Position numbers and translations under genes: made by a program. This document shows, piece by piece, positions 36,650 to 46,464 of a DNA stretch of 64,000 nucleotides. The DNA is taken from NCBI GenBank assembly GCA_041916775.1, contig JAYRYZ010000009.1, positions 62,001 to 126,000 on the forward strand, read 5' to 3'. Source of the stretch: UBA2357 sp041916775. GTDB taxonomy: Bacteria; Pseudomonadota; Gammaproteobacteria; Burkholderiales; Rhodocyclaceae. The stretch's first letter is position 1. Each line of letters begins with the position of its first letter. Under the pieces are notes generated by a model that worked only from the letters and a program-made list of their open reading frames with translations, was not told where the DNA came from and searched no databases.

Positions 36650-37678
36650 TCATTTGCCGTGACGGATGCGCGGGTTGGCCACCCCGTACAGCACGTCCAC
36701 GATGAAGTTGGTGAGGATGACCAAGGTGGCCACCATCAGGATGCCGTTCTGCACCACCGGGTAGTCGCGCCGGCTGATTGCGTCGATCAGCCACTTGCCG
36801 ATGCCGGGCCAGGAGAAGATGGTCTCGGTGAGCACCGCGCCGCCCATCAGCGTGCCCACCTGCAGGCCGATCACCGTCAGCACCGGGATCAGCGCGTTGC
36901 GCAGGGTATGGATGAAGATCACCCGCGCCGGCGAGAGACCCTTGGCCCGCGCGGTGCGCACGTAGTCCTCGCGCAGCACCTCGAGCATGGAGGAGCGCGT
37001 CATGCGCGCGATCACCGCGAGCGGAATCGTGCCGAGCACGATCGCGGGCAGGATCAGGTGGCGCAGCGCGTCGACGAAAGCGCCCTTGTTGAACTCGGGG
37101 TCGGCCGCCTCGGCCATCCATGCGTCGATGAGCATGAAACCGGTCACCGGCGGCACATCGTAGGCGAGCGAAAGCCGGCCCGACACCGGCGTCCAGCCCA
37201 GGCTCACCGAGAAGAACATGATGAGGATCAACCCCCACCAGAAGATCGGCATCGAGTAGCCGGTGAGCGACAGCCCCATCACACCGTGATCGAAGATGGA
37301 GCCGCGCTTGATCGCGGCGACCACGCCGGCGAGCAGGCCGAAGGTGGCGGCGAAGAGCATCGCCGCGATCGCGAGTTCGAGTGTCGCCGGGAACAGCGCC
37401 TTGAACTCGCCCCACACGCTGCTCTTGGTGACCAGAGAGCGGCCCAGATCGCCCTGGGCGAGGTTGGCGATGTAATCGAAATACTGCACGTGCAAGGGCT
37501 TGTCGAGTCCCAGGCGCTGCATCGCAGCTGCATGCAGGGCGGGGTCCAGGGTGCGCTCACCCATCATGACCTCGACCGGATCACCGGGGATCATGCGGAT
37601 CATCGCGAAGGTGAGCAGCGTGATGCCGAAGAAGGTCGGCACCAGCAGGGCGAGCCTGCGGAGGATGAATGAAAACAT
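36650..37678 (-). CDS. dppB: Dipeptide ABC transporter permease DppB
   Basis: The 342-residue permease begins MFSFILRRLALLVPTFFGITLLTFAMIR, as DppB/OppB proteins do, and contains the MIPGDPV segment and the EAA loop DYVRTARAKGLSPARVIFIHTLRNALIP. It forms the pore with DppC. It is separated from dppA by about 75 bp containing a GC-rich hairpin. The start at 37678 was chosen by the conserved N-terminus. Confidence 0.94.
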   Translation of the reverse strand: MFSFILRRLALLVPTFFGITLLTFAMIRMIPGDPVEVMMGERTLDPALHAAAMQRLGLDKPLHVQYFDYIANLAQGDLGRSLVTKSSVWGEFKALFPATLELAIAAMLFAATFGLLAGVVAAIKRGSIFDHGVMGLSLTGYSMPIFWWGLILIMFFSVSLGWTPVSGRLSLAYDVPPVTGFMLIDAWMAEAADPEFNKGAFVDALRHLILPAIVLGTIPLAVIARMTRSSMLEVLREDYVRTARAKGLSPARVIFIHTLRNALIPVLTVIGLQVGTLMGGAVLTETIFSWPGIGKWLIDAISRRDYPVVQNGILMVATLVILTNFIVDVLYGVANPRIRHGK

Positions 37679-37695
37679 GCCTGGCTCTCGCTGAA

Positions 37696-37727
37696 GGGCC
37701 GGACCGGCGGCACACGGCCACCGGCCC
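37696..37727 (-). terminator. dppA-dppB intergenic hairpin
   Basis: GGGCCGG and CCGGCCC form the outer stem around a nested CCGG/CCGG stem. It lies between the binding-protein gene and the permease genes, without a T-run. Such hairpins often act as partial terminators or RNA stabilisers that keep binding-protein mRNA in excess. Confidence 0.5.
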
Positions 37728-37753
37728 GGCATTCCGGGATGGACCCCCGGGGC

Positions 37754-39349
37754 TTACTTCACGCTCACGCCGCGGAAGCTGTAGTCACCGAAGGGGCTGA
37801 TCTTGAAGCCCTCGACTTCCTTGCGCATCGGCTGGTTGATCGTCGAGTGGGCGATCGTCGACCAAGGCAGGTCCTGCTTGAAGATCTCCTGCGCCTTCGC
37901 GTACAGCGCGGCACGCTCGGCCTGGTCGTTGATGGTGCGCGCCTTCAGCACCAGCTCGTCGAACTCCTTGTTGCAGTAGCGCGCGTAGTTGGAGCCACCG
38001 ATCGCCTCGCAGGTGAGCAACACGCCGAGGAAGTTGTCCGGGCTTGCGTAGTCGCCGGTCCAGCCGATCAGGCCGGTGTCGTGCTCGCCGTTCTTCATGC
38101 GCTTGAGGTACTCACCCCACTCGTAGCTCACGATCTTGGCCTTCACGCCGATCTTGGCCCAATCGGCCTGGATCATCTCGGCCATGAGCTTGGCGTTGGG
38201 GTTGTAGGGCCGCTGCACCGGCATCGCCCACAGGTCGATCTCCAGCCCGTTCGGGTAACCCGCCGCAGCCAGCAGCGCCTTCGCCTTGTCGACGTCGAAG
38301 GGCGCGTTCTGCAGCTTGTCGTTGTAGGACCACAGCGAGGCCGGGAAGGGGTTGGACGCTTCCTGACCCTGCCCCTGATACACCGCCTCGATGATCGCCT
38401 TGCGGTTGATCGCCATGTCCAGCGCCTGGCGCACCTCGGGCTTCTGGAACTGCGGCTTCTCCATGTTGTAGGCGAGGTAGCCGATGTTGAAGCCGGGCGC
38501 GGAGATCATCTTCAGCGCCGGGTCGTCCTTCATCGCAGCCAGATCGGTCGGCCGCGGGTAGGACATGATGTGGCACTCGCCCGCCTTCATCTTCTGGTAG
38601 CGCACCGAGGCGTCGGTGGTGATCGCGAACACGAGGTTGTCGACCAGGACGCCGTCCTTCTCCCAGTAATCCTTGTTGCCGGCGTAGCGGATCTGCGCAT
38701 CCTTCTGGTAACGGCGGAACACGAAGGGCCCAGTGCCGACCGGCAGCTGGTTGATCTGCTCGGCGCGGCCCTCCTTCACCAGCTGGTCCGCGAACTCGGC
38801 CGACAGGATGGACGCGAAGGGCATTGCGATCTTGATGATCAGGTCGGCATCCGGCTTGTTCATGTTGAAGCGCACGGTATAGGGATCGACCGCCTCCACA
38901 GACTTCACGTTCGCGTCCAGACCGGTGTCGGACGCATACGGGAACTCGGTCGGATACGCCTTGCGGAAGGGGTGCTCCTTGTCGATCATGCGCATGAAAC
39001 TGAACACCACGTCGTCCGCGTTGAACTCGCGGGTGGGCTTGAAGAAGTCGGTGGTGTGGAACTTCACGCCCTTGCGCAGCTTGAAGGTGTAGGTGAGTCC
39101 GTCCGGGCTCACCTCCCAGGATTCGGCGAGGCCGGGCACGGCCTCGGTGGAGCCTTTCTCGAACTCGGCGAGGCGGTTGAACACCGCATGCCCTGAGGCA
39201 TCGAAGGTGTTGCCCCCGGTGTACTGCGCGACATCGAAGCCTTCCGGGCTCGCTTCCGAGCAATAGATCAGCGTTCCGGCGGCATGAACGTTCAGGGTCA
39301 CGCCGGCAAACAGTCCGGCGGCAATCAGCAATTTACGAACGACCTGCAT
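37754..39349 (-). CDS. dppA: Periplasmic dipeptide-binding protein DppA
   Basis: The 531-residue solute-binding protein of ABC family 5 has a signal peptide (about 1-23, NVHA|AGTLIYCSEASPEGFD), the SBP5 signature region (LAESWEVSPDGLTYTFKLRKGVKFH) and the YNMEKPQFQKPEVRQALDMAINR segment that lines the ligand site. It captures di- or oligopeptides, or possibly heme or delta-aminolevulinate, as other DppA proteins do. The start at 39349 has AGGAGAG 4-5 nt upstream. It is first in dppABCDF. Confidence 0.94.
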   Translation of the reverse strand: MQVVRKLLIAAGLFAGVTLNVHAAGTLIYCSEASPEGFDVAQYTGGNTFDASGHAVFNRLAEFEKGSTEAVPGLAESWEVSPDGLTYTFKLRKGVKFHTTDFFKPTREFNADDVVFSFMRMIDKEHPFRKAYPTEFPYASDTGLDANVKSVEAVDPYTVRFNMNKPDADLIIKIAMPFASILSAEFADQLVKEGRAEQINQLPVGTGPFVFRRYQKDAQIRYAGNKDYWEKDGVLVDNLVFAITTDASVRYQKMKAGECHIMSYPRPTDLAAMKDDPALKMISAPGFNIGYLAYNMEKPQFQKPEVRQALDMAINRKAIIEAVYQGQGQEASNPFPASLWSYNDKLQNAPFDVDKAKALLAAAGYPNGLEIDLWAMPVQRPYNPNAKLMAEMIQADWAKIGVKAKIVSYEWGEYLKRMKNGEHDTGLIGWTGDYASPDNFLGVLLTCEAIGGSNYARYCNKEFDELVLKARTINDQAERAALYAKAQEIFKQDLPWSTIAHSTINQPMRKEVEGFKISPFGDYSFRGVSVK

Positions 39350-39717
39350 GAAGCTCTCCTGTTCCATTGATGGACCCCGCCGCGCCTTTCGGGAACGCGA
39401 TGCGGGGGTGACGGTACAGCCGTTGCGGGTCACATTATGCGCCCAGACGTCGCCATCGCAATGCCCCGGCCGAATGTCTGCCCTGGTCTGGGATGCCCGA
39501 ACGGCGCCACTTTCGAGAATTTGACGATTCTGTCGCACGACCCTGCGGCCCGAGCACAGCTGCATTTCACCCCAACCGTCAAGACATTGCTCATTGCAGC
39601 AAATGGGAAATACAAGGGGGCATGCAATTTCCATTTCGAGCGGCAACCGTTAATATCAAATCCGCAAACGAGTCATAATAAATTTCGCATTCGTCAGATA
39701 TTGCAGGGAGTTTCGCC
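39350..39717. other. Divergent intergenic region between dppA and the FecR gene
   Basis: No gene is seen in these 368 bp. The half next to dppA is GC-rich. The half next to the FecR gene (from about 39590) turns AT-rich, with a CATAAT hexamer at 39674-39679 that could be a -10 element, and GGGAG 7 nt before the GTG start. The dpp promoter must also lie here, but I could not place it. Confidence 0.45.
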
Positions 39718-41358
39718 GTGAGCCATCCGCCGTGCACACCGAACCGCCTCCGCCAACTCTGGCTGGCCACGCTGCTCCCGCTGTGCCTTGCCGGAACCCA
39801 GGCGATGGCGGCCGATGGTGATTTCCGCTACGTCGTGAAACCCGGCGACAACCCCTGGAACATCACCGCGCGTTACCTGCGGCACATCGATTACTGGCCG
39901 CGCATCCAGAGCTACAACGACATCGTGGCGCCCACGGCGATCCCGCCTGGCACGGTGCTTCGCATCCCGGTCGCGTGGATGCGGGCCGACAGCATCAGCG
40001 CGAACGTCGTCGATCTGCGCGGAGAGGTCATCGCCGAGCGTGCCGGAGAGCGTATCCGGCTCGAGCCGGGCATGGCCGTGAGGCCGGGTAGCGTGATCCG
40101 CAGCGGGGCGGAGAGCAGCTTCAAGCTGCGCTATCCCGACGGTAGCGAGACCCTGGTGGGAGAGAACGCCGAGCTGCGCCTGAAGAACGTGCGCAAGCTG
40201 CGCGCCGGCAACGCGCAGCAGGTCGATCTCGAGTTGCGCGGCGGCGAGTTGCACAACCGTGTCGAAACTGCGCCGAATGCCGGGGGCCGGTTCGTGATTC
40301 AGACCCCGGCAGCGGTCGCCGCGGTGCGGGGAACCGACTTCCGCGCTGCCGCTACACCGACGACGACGCGCGTCGAGACCTTGAGCGGCGAAGTGCGCTT
40401 GCGCAACGCACGTGGCGAGGTGCGGCTTGCAGCGGGCGCGGGGTCGCTTGCCGGGCTGGGTGATCGCCCGGAAAAGGCGGCAGCGCTTCTGCCCGCCCCC
40501 GATCTTGGCGGACTCGCGCGCATCGAGCGGCTGCCGATCGAGGAGAGCATCGCGCCCGTGGAAGGGGCGAGTGCCTATCGCACCCAGGTTGCCCCGCTGG
40601 AGGGTTTCAACGTCTTGCTGTCCGACCGGACAAGCCCGCGCGCCGCCCTGACCGCCCGCGGCGAGCTGCCCGACGGCCGCGACCGCGTCAAGGTGCGGGC
40701 GGTGGACGCTCGCGGGATCGAGGGCCTGGACGCCGAAGCGGAAGTCGAGATCGACGCGCGCCCGGAGCCGCCCTTCGTCATCACCCCCGCGCCGGACGGC
40801 GTCGCGTCCGACGAGCGCAGCCATTTTGGCTGGGCGGAGGTGCCCGGGGCGCTGCATTACCATTTCGAACTTGCCGCCGACAGCGGTTTCAGCGAGGTTC
40901 TCGCCCGTCACGACGCGCTCACCTCGGCGACCCATACCCTGGACGAAGCCCTCCCGCAGGGCGTGTATTTCTGGCGCGTCGCGGTCACGACGCCTGACGA
41001 GGGCCGCGGCCCATACTCCGATGCACATCGCTTCCGCCGCCTTGAAGCTGGCCCGGAGCCGGAGAGCGCCGAGGTGGTCAGTGGCGAGCTCGCACTGCGC
41101 TGGCGGGCCACGCCGGCAGCGACCGCCTATCGGGTGCAGATCGCGAGCACCGCAGACTTTGCGCAGCCCTTGCATGAGATCGACACCAACGAACCCGGCA
41201 TCACGATCGAGGCGCCGCCCGCCGGGCAATACTTCGTCCGCGTCCGTCATGTCGAAGCGGACGGCGCCACCGGCCCGTGGGGCCGTCCGCAGACCCTCGA
41301 GGTACCGCACAACTACTGGCCCGCGCTGCTGATCCTGGCACCCCTGCTGTTCCTGTGA
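39718..41358 (+). CDS. Periplasmic LysM-FecR domain protein with C-terminal membrane anchor
   Basis: The 546-residue protein has a signal peptide (about 1-32, AMAAD), a LysM peptidoglycan-binding domain (about 35-85, YVVKPGDNPWNITARYLRH) and a FecR domain (about 110-215, GSVIRSGAESSFKLRYPDGSETLVGENAEL). Two fibronectin-like repeats follow (about 340-520), then a short hydrophobic C-terminus (YWPALLILAPLLFL). It starts with GTG, preceded by GGGAG. The stop overlaps the start of the CHASE2 cyclase by ATGA. It probably senses an envelope state and passes it to CHASE2. Confidence 0.85.
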   Translation: MSHPPCTPNRLRQLWLATLLPLCLAGTQAMAADGDFRYVVKPGDNPWNITARYLRHIDYWPRIQSYNDIVAPTAIPPGTVLRIPVAWMRADSISANVVDLRGEVIAERAGERIRLEPGMAVRPGSVIRSGAESSFKLRYPDGSETLVGENAELRLKNVRKLRAGNAQQVDLELRGGELHNRVETAPNAGGRFVIQTPAAVAAVRGTDFRAAATPTTTRVETLSGEVRLRNARGEVRLAAGAGSLAGLGDRPEKAAALLPAPDLGGLARIERLPIEESIAPVEGASAYRTQVAPLEGFNVLLSDRTSPRAALTARGELPDGRDRVKVRAVDARGIEGLDAEAEVEIDARPEPPFVITPAPDGVASDERSHFGWAEVPGALHYHFELAADSGFSEVLARHDALTSATHTLDEALPQGVYFWRVAVTTPDEGRGPYSDAHRFRRLEAGPEPESAEVVSGELALRWRATPAATAYRVQIASTADFAQPLHEIDTNEPGITIEAPPAGQYFVRVRHVEADGATGPWGRPQTLEVPHNYWPALLILAPLLFL

Positions 41359-44213
41359 TGAAGCTCGAGGCCGCCAGGCACGCGCTTTCCCGACGCGGTA
41401 GCTGGCTGCTCGCGATACTGATCGCGCTGCTGCTCGGCCTTGTCGATCCGGGCGCTGTGCGGCGGCTCGACCTCCTCATCTACGACCAGCTCGAGCCGGT
41501 GTTCCGCGCCCCGGCTCTCGCACCCGCATCAGCGGTCGTCGCGATCGACGACCGCACGCTGGCTGCGCTTGGCCAGTGGCCGCTGGACCGGAGCCTGCAT
41601 GCAGCGCTGATCGCGCGTCTCGACGACGCTAGGGCGGACGCGATTGCCGTCTCCATCCTCTTCCCCGAGCCCTCGGCGGGTGACGACGCCCTGGCGGCAG
41701 CGCTGCTCGCGAGCGGCAAGGTCGTGCTGCCGGTCGCGCCGCGACCTCAGCAGGCGGGATTTCCCGGCGTGCTGGAGGTCCTCCCGACGCCGGAGCTCGC
41801 CGACGCAGCTGCAGCACTCGGACATGTCGACGTGGAGCTCGACACCGACGCCCTCGCCCGCCGCACCTTCTTCCACGCCGGCAGCGGTGGCCCGCACTGG
41901 GAGGCGCTGGCGCTGGCAAGCCTGCGCGTTGCCCGACAAGCGACGGGTAGCGACGGCCCCACCGCCGGCGCCCCTTCCCCCGACGTGCGCGTGCAGCGCG
42001 TGTCCAGCGCCTGGCACCGCGCAGGCGAGCTATTGCTGCCCTACCCGGACGCCGGTAGCGCACCCATCGCCCTGTCCTACATCGATGTGCTCGAGAAGGC
42101 GGAAATGGCGTCGCTGCTGCGCGGGCGCAGCGTCTTCCTCGGTGTCACAGCCCTCGGGCTGGATGCCGGTCTCCCCACGCCCGCCTCGCCGGAGGGCCAA
42201 CCGATGGCCGCCGTCGAGTTCCACGCGCGCGCGTTCGAGGCCCTGCGCAGCGGGATCACCTACCAGACCGCACCACCATGGGTGGCGCTGGCTGTGTCCC
42301 TGGCCTGTCTGATGGTGCCGACTCTGCTGTTTCCGCGCGTCAAGCTGCGTGCGGCCGCCGCGCTAGGCGTGCTCGTGTGCATGCCGCTGCTCTCGGCCGG
42401 GCTGGGGCTCAAGTTCGCGCAGCTGTGGATCCCTCCGGGGAGCGGCCTGATCGCCTTCGCGGTCGGTTACATCGGTTGGTTCGCGCATTCGCTGCGGCAC
42501 GCCCGCGGTTCGCTGCAGCTAGCCAGGCGGGACGCTGACGCGACCCTGCGTTCCATCGCCGACGCGGTCATCATGCTCGATGGCGCGGCGCGGGTGCAGC
42601 TCAGCAACCCCGTGGCCGAGGCGCTCACCGGTCAGCGCCTGGCAAGGTCGCGCGGCAAACCTCTGGAGCACCTGCTCACCGAGTTTACCGACCAGGCAGA
42701 GGACATCCTCAGCCTGGTCGGTACCTGCATCAACACCCATCAGACACTGCGCCTGCAGACGCCCATCGAGTGGCATGCACCGGACGGCGGACGACGCTCG
42801 CTGCAGGTGACGGCGACGCCGGTCGGCGGGCGCTACGAGGGGGCTGTGCTCGCCTTCAACGACGTGTCCGAGCTGCTCGCCGCCACCGCGCAGTTGCGCT
42901 TCGAGGCCACTCACGACGCGCTCACCGCGCTGCCCAACCGCACCCTGCTGCTGGATCGTCTGCAAAACGCGCTACTGCGCGCCAACCGCCAGGGCGAGAT
43001 GATTGCGCTGCTGTTCGTCGATCTCGACCGCTTCAAGCGCATCAACGACAGCCTCGGACACAGCACAGGGGACGCGGTGCTGAAGTTCGCGGCGGCCCGG
43101 CTGCTCGAATCCGTGAGGGATGGCGATACCGTCTCGCGCTGGGGTGGCGACGAATTCATCATCCTGATGGAGCATCTCAAGGACCGCAGCGCGGTGATCC
43201 ATGTCGCACAACGGGTGCTCGGGCTGCTGGAGCGGCCGTTCGACATCGGCGAGGAATCCGGCCTGGTGCTGTCATGCAGCATCGGCATCGCGATCGGCCC
43301 GCAGGACAGCATGGACGCCCAGACCCTGCTATCGATGGCGGACAAAGCCATGTATCAGGGCAAGCAGGTCGGTGGCAGCAGCTACACCTTCTACGCACCT
43401 GAGATGAACAACTGGACGCGCGATCGCCTCAACCTTGAGGGCGCGTTGCGCCATGCCCTGCAGCACGGCGAATTCGAGATGTTCTACCAACCCCAGGTCG
43501 ACGTCACGGACCGGCGCCTGGTCGGCTTCGAATCGCTGATCCGCTGGCGACGGCCGGGCGCGGGCCTGGTACCTCCGGACCGCTTCATCCCGGTGGCGGA
43601 GGAGAGCGGGATCATCTGCCCGATCGGCGACTGGGTCGTGCATGCGGTGGTCGAGCAGGTCGCGCGCTGGCAGCGCGCAGGGTTCGCCACCGTGCCCGTC
43701 GGCATCAACGTGTCGGCCCGCCAGTGCCTGGACACGTCGGTGGTGGACAGCCTGAAGGCGGCGCTGCGCGACACCGGCCTGGAGCCGCGCCTGCTCAAGG
43801 TGGAACTCACCGAATCCACCGCGATGAAGGACCCGGAACGTGCGCTGGATCTGCTTCACAACATCAACGCACTGGGCGTCGAGATCGCGGTCGACGACTT
43901 TGGCACCGGCTATTCATCGCTGTCGCTGCTGCAACGCTTCCCGATCTCCGAGCTCAAGATCGACCGCAGCTTCGTCAGCGACGTCGGCCCCGACAACGAC
44001 AACGCCGCCATTGTGCGCGGCACCATTGCCCTCGCCCACGGTCTGGGCATGCGGGTGGTCGCTGAGGGAGTGGAGACGGATGCGCAACTCGCCTATCTCG
44101 CCGCTTACCACTGCGACGTGGCTCAGGGTTACCTGTTCTCGCGGCCCCGCCCGGCGGGCGAACTCGACGCCTGGCTGGCAGGCGCGGGCGACAAGCGCGA
44201 GGCCTGCGGCTGA
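41358..44213 (+). CDS. CHASE2-PAS-GGDEF-EAL c-di-GMP turnover protein
   Basis: The 951-residue inner-membrane protein has a periplasmic CHASE2 sensor (about 30-300), about three membrane spans (310-385), PAS (about 400-510), GGDEF (about 520-690; motif at about 596-600, with the inhibitory RxxD RDGD five residues before it) and EAL (about 700-945). The EAL signature reads ESL at about residues 725-727. NVSARQ, ELTES and DDFGTGYSS are intact, so phosphodiesterase activity remains possible. An earlier in-frame GTG at 41277 lies within the FecR gene and is rejected, since ATG 41358 is coupled to its stop. Confidence 0.9.
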   Translation: MKLEAARHALSRRGSWLLAILIALLLGLVDPGAVRRLDLLIYDQLEPVFRAPALAPASAVVAIDDRTLAALGQWPLDRSLHAALIARLDDARADAIAVSILFPEPSAGDDALAAALLASGKVVLPVAPRPQQAGFPGVLEVLPTPELADAAAALGHVDVELDTDALARRTFFHAGSGGPHWEALALASLRVARQATGSDGPTAGAPSPDVRVQRVSSAWHRAGELLLPYPDAGSAPIALSYIDVLEKAEMASLLRGRSVFLGVTALGLDAGLPTPASPEGQPMAAVEFHARAFEALRSGITYQTAPPWVALAVSLACLMVPTLLFPRVKLRAAAALGVLVCMPLLSAGLGLKFAQLWIPPGSGLIAFAVGYIGWFAHSLRHARGSLQLARRDADATLRSIADAVIMLDGAARVQLSNPVAEALTGQRLARSRGKPLEHLLTEFTDQAEDILSLVGTCINTHQTLRLQTPIEWHAPDGGRRSLQVTATPVGGRYEGAVLAFNDVSELLAATAQLRFEATHDALTALPNRTLLLDRLQNALLRANRQGEMIALLFVDLDRFKRINDSLGHSTGDAVLKFAAARLLESVRDGDTVSRWGGDEFIILMEHLKDRSAVIHVAQRVLGLLERPFDIGEESGLVLSCSIGIAIGPQDSMDAQTLLSMADKAMYQGKQVGGSSYTFYAPEMNNWTRDRLNLEGALRHALQHGEFEMFYQPQVDVTDRRLVGFESLIRWRRPGAGLVPPDRFIPVAEESGIICPIGDWVVHAVVEQVARWQRAGFATVPVGINVSARQCLDTSVVDSLKAALRDTGLEPRLLKVELTESTAMKDPERALDLLHNINALGVEIAVDDFGTGYSSLSLLQRFPISELKIDRSFVSDVGPDNDNAAIVRGTIALAHGLGMRVVAEGVETDAQLAYLAAYHCDVAQGYLFSRPRPAGELDAWLAGAGDKREACG

Positions 44214-44235
44214 CACGTGCGCAATTGCCGGCGGG

Positions 44236-45546
44236 TCACTGGAAGCGATCGGCGCGCAGTGGCGCGAGGTCCACCGGCGGCGTGCGCCCGCTCACGAGAT
44301 CGGCGACGATGCGCCCGGTGATGCCCGCGAGAGTGAGGCCGATGTGGCCGTGCCCGAACGCGTGAATGACGCGCGCATCACGCGCCGAAGGGCCGATCAC
44401 CGGCATGGAGTCGGGCATCGACGGACGGAAACCCAGCCAGGTGCGCGCCGACTGGCCGACGCCGGGCACAAGCTGGCGCACGCGCCGGGCGATGATGTCG
44501 GTACGCACCGCCCGCGCCGGCTTGCCCAGCCCGCCGAGCTCCACCGTGCCGGCGGCGCGCAGCCCCTCGTGCGTGGGCGTCATGTAGAAGCCGAACTCCG
44601 GGTAGCAGGTCGGCGCACTGAGCCGCGCGCCGTCCTCCGGGAAGAGCACGTGGTAGCCGCGCTCGGTGTCGAGCGCCACCTGCTCGCCGATCGTCTGCGC
44701 GAGCCGGCGCGACCACGCGCCAGCGGCGATCACCACCCGATCGGCGCGGAGCGTCTCGCCCGTACCCTGCACGCGCACACCGTCCGCGCCCGGCTCCAGC
44801 CCGGCCACCTCGCCAGCGATGATCTGCCCGCCCCGCGCGCGGATCGCCTCCGCCAGCCCGATCGCGTAGCGCTGCGGTGTATCCAGGCTGTAGGCGTCGA
44901 GAAACTCCAGCCCCTTGTGGTAAAGCGGCGCCAGCCCCGGCTCGCGCGAACGGATCTCGTCCGCATCGAGGATGCGCATGCGCACCCCCTCTCGCTCGCG
45001 CAGCGCGATGTCGCCCTGGGCCGCGGCAAACTTGGCCGCATCGCGGTACAGATACAGGCAGCCGCTGCGGCGCAGCAAGCCGGGCAGCGCAACCTCTTCG
45101 ATGAGCGGCGCATGCCCCGCCTCGGCGAGGCGGATCAGCCCGCCCAGCACACCGACGATGCGGCTCACCTCGGCAGACGTGCTCGCCCGCAGAAAACGCA
45201 GCAACCACGGCGCGAGTCGCGGCAGATCGCCCCAGAACAAGGACAACGGCCCCTCGCGGTCGAGCAACATGCCCGGCACCGCGCGCACGATGCCAGGCAT
45301 CGCCACCGGCAGCACCGCCCCGAACGCCATCGTGCAGGCGTTGCCGAAGCTTGCTGCCTGCTCGTAGCTGCGCCCCTCGCCCGGCGGCGAGGGATCGACG
45401 ACGGTGACACGATGGCCGCTCTTCAGCAGCCACAGCGCGGTTGACAAGCCCACCACGCCCGCCCCCACCACCACCACGGACCGCGACGACTCTTGCGGTG
45501 CCGGGACAATCTCGGGCAAGGATCCAAAAGACATGCGGGACAACAT
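44236..45546 (-). CDS. DadA-like FAD-dependent amino-acid dehydrogenase
   Basis: The 436-residue flavoprotein has an N-terminal dinucleotide-binding motif VVVVGAGVVGLSTALWL (about residues 23-40) and the DAO-type C-terminal signature (FRPSMPDSMPVIGPS, HAFGHGHIGLTLAGITGRIV). It resembles the small subunit of D-amino-acid dehydrogenase, which oxidises D-amino acids and passes electrons to the respiratory chain. No alanine racemase is adjacent, so the exact substrate (D-amino acid, proline derivative or other amine) is open. The start at 45546 has GGTGGAG 5 nt upstream and is preferred over 45534. Confidence 0.82.
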   Translation of the reverse strand: MLSRMSFGSLPEIVPAPQESSRSVVVVGAGVVGLSTALWLLKSGHRVTVVDPSPPGEGRSYEQAASFGNACTMAFGAVLPVAMPGIVRAVPGMLLDREGPLSLFWGDLPRLAPWLLRFLRASTSAEVSRIVGVLGGLIRLAEAGHAPLIEEVALPGLLRRSGCLYLYRDAAKFAAAQGDIALREREGVRMRILDADEIRSREPGLAPLYHKGLEFLDAYSLDTPQRYAIGLAEAIRARGGQIIAGEVAGLEPGADGVRVQGTGETLRADRVVIAAGAWSRRLAQTIGEQVALDTERGYHVLFPEDGARLSAPTCYPEFGFYMTPTHEGLRAAGTVELGGLGKPARAVRTDIIARRVRQLVPGVGQSARTWLGFRPSMPDSMPVIGPSARDARVIHAFGHGHIGLTLAGITGRIVADLVSGRTPPVDLAPLRADRFQ

Positions 45547-45775
45547 GCACACTCCACCCTGGTTAGACGCAACAGCTTGCCACAATGCATGCATCGGGCG
45601 CATGCCCAGAGGCGACCTCGGACGCGGCGCACCGGCGGCAACGTGACGCCCCAGAAGGCCCCGGCCTGCTGCAGCAACAAAGATGGCGGCTTCGCATGTG
45701 CGACGCCGCCATGACATCCGCGCCGCGCTGCGCTATCGTGCAGACATGTCCGCCCGCCCCAACAGGAGAACCCGC

Positions 45776-46024
45776 ATGAAACGCCTCACCCTTGCCGCTG
45801 TGCTTGTCTGTCTTGCCGCTCCGGTGTTTGCCGAAGGTTCCAGCTGCACCGCCAGCGCCACCGAGAAGAAACTCGCCGGCGCAGCGAAGAAGAGCTTCCT
45901 CGACAAGTGCGAGCGCGACGCGACCGCCCGCTGCGAGGCCGCCGCCGCAGAGAAGAAGCTCAAGGGCGCGGCCAAGACCAGCTACACCGGCAAGTGCGTG
46001 AAGGACGCCGTCGGCGCCCCCTGA
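45776..46024 (+). CDS. PsiF-repeat small exported protein
   Basis: The 82-residue protein has a signal peptide (about 1-20, PVFA|EG) and two near-identical PsiF repeats, KKLAGAAKKSFLDKC and KKLKGAAKTSYTGKC, with cysteines spaced to form disulfides. E. coli psiF is phosphate-starvation inducible and its function is unknown. AGGAG lies 7 nt before the ATG. The stop is 11 bp before arfB. Confidence 0.87.
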   Translation: MKRLTLAAVLVCLAAPVFAEGSSCTASATEKKLAGAAKKSFLDKCERDATARCEAAAAEKKLKGAAKTSYTGKCVKDAVGAP

Positions 46025-46035
46025 ACGGCACCGGA

Positions 46036-46443
46036 ATGACACGCAGCCTGCCGCACATCCCTGATGACGAGGTCGAGATCAGCGCGATCCGCGCGCAGGG
46101 TGCTGGTGGGCAAAACGTCAACAAGGTGTCGAACGCAGTGCACCTGCGCTTCGACATCCGCGCCTCGTCCCTGCCCGACGAGATCAAGGCCCGCCTTCTC
46201 GCCCTGCCGGATCAGCGCATCAGCAAGGACGGCGTGGTGATCATCAAGGCCCAGGCCTTCCGCAGCCTGGAGAAGAACCGGGGCGAGGCGCTGCGCCGGC
46301 TCGCCCAGTTGGTCGCTGCGGCGAGCGAGGTGGCCCGCCCGCGCCGTCCGACGCGGCCCACTCGCGGCGCGGTGGAGCGCCGGCTCGCAGCGAAGGCACG
46401 CCACGCGGCGATCAAGGCGGACCGCCGCCGCACCGGCGACTGA
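46036..46443 (+). CDS. arfB: Alternative ribosome-rescue factor ArfB
   Basis: The 135-residue peptidyl-tRNA hydrolase releases stalled ribosomes on non-stop mRNA. The catalytic GGQ is within IRAQGAGGQNVNKVSNAVHL (about residues 23-26). The C-terminal tail is rich in Arg/Lys/Ala (RRLAAKARHAAIKADRRR), which in ArfB enters the empty mRNA channel. The length fits ArfB (YaeJ), and it lacks the RF-specific domains. It follows psiF closely and may be co-transcribed. Confidence 0.93.
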   Translation: MTRSLPHIPDDEVEISAIRAQGAGGQNVNKVSNAVHLRFDIRASSLPDEIKARLLALPDQRISKDGVVIIKAQAFRSLEKNRGEALRRLAQLVAAASEVARPRRPTRPTRGAVERRLAAKARHAAIKADRRRTGD

Positions 46444-46464
46444 AGCTCCCCCCGGAAGGTACGA

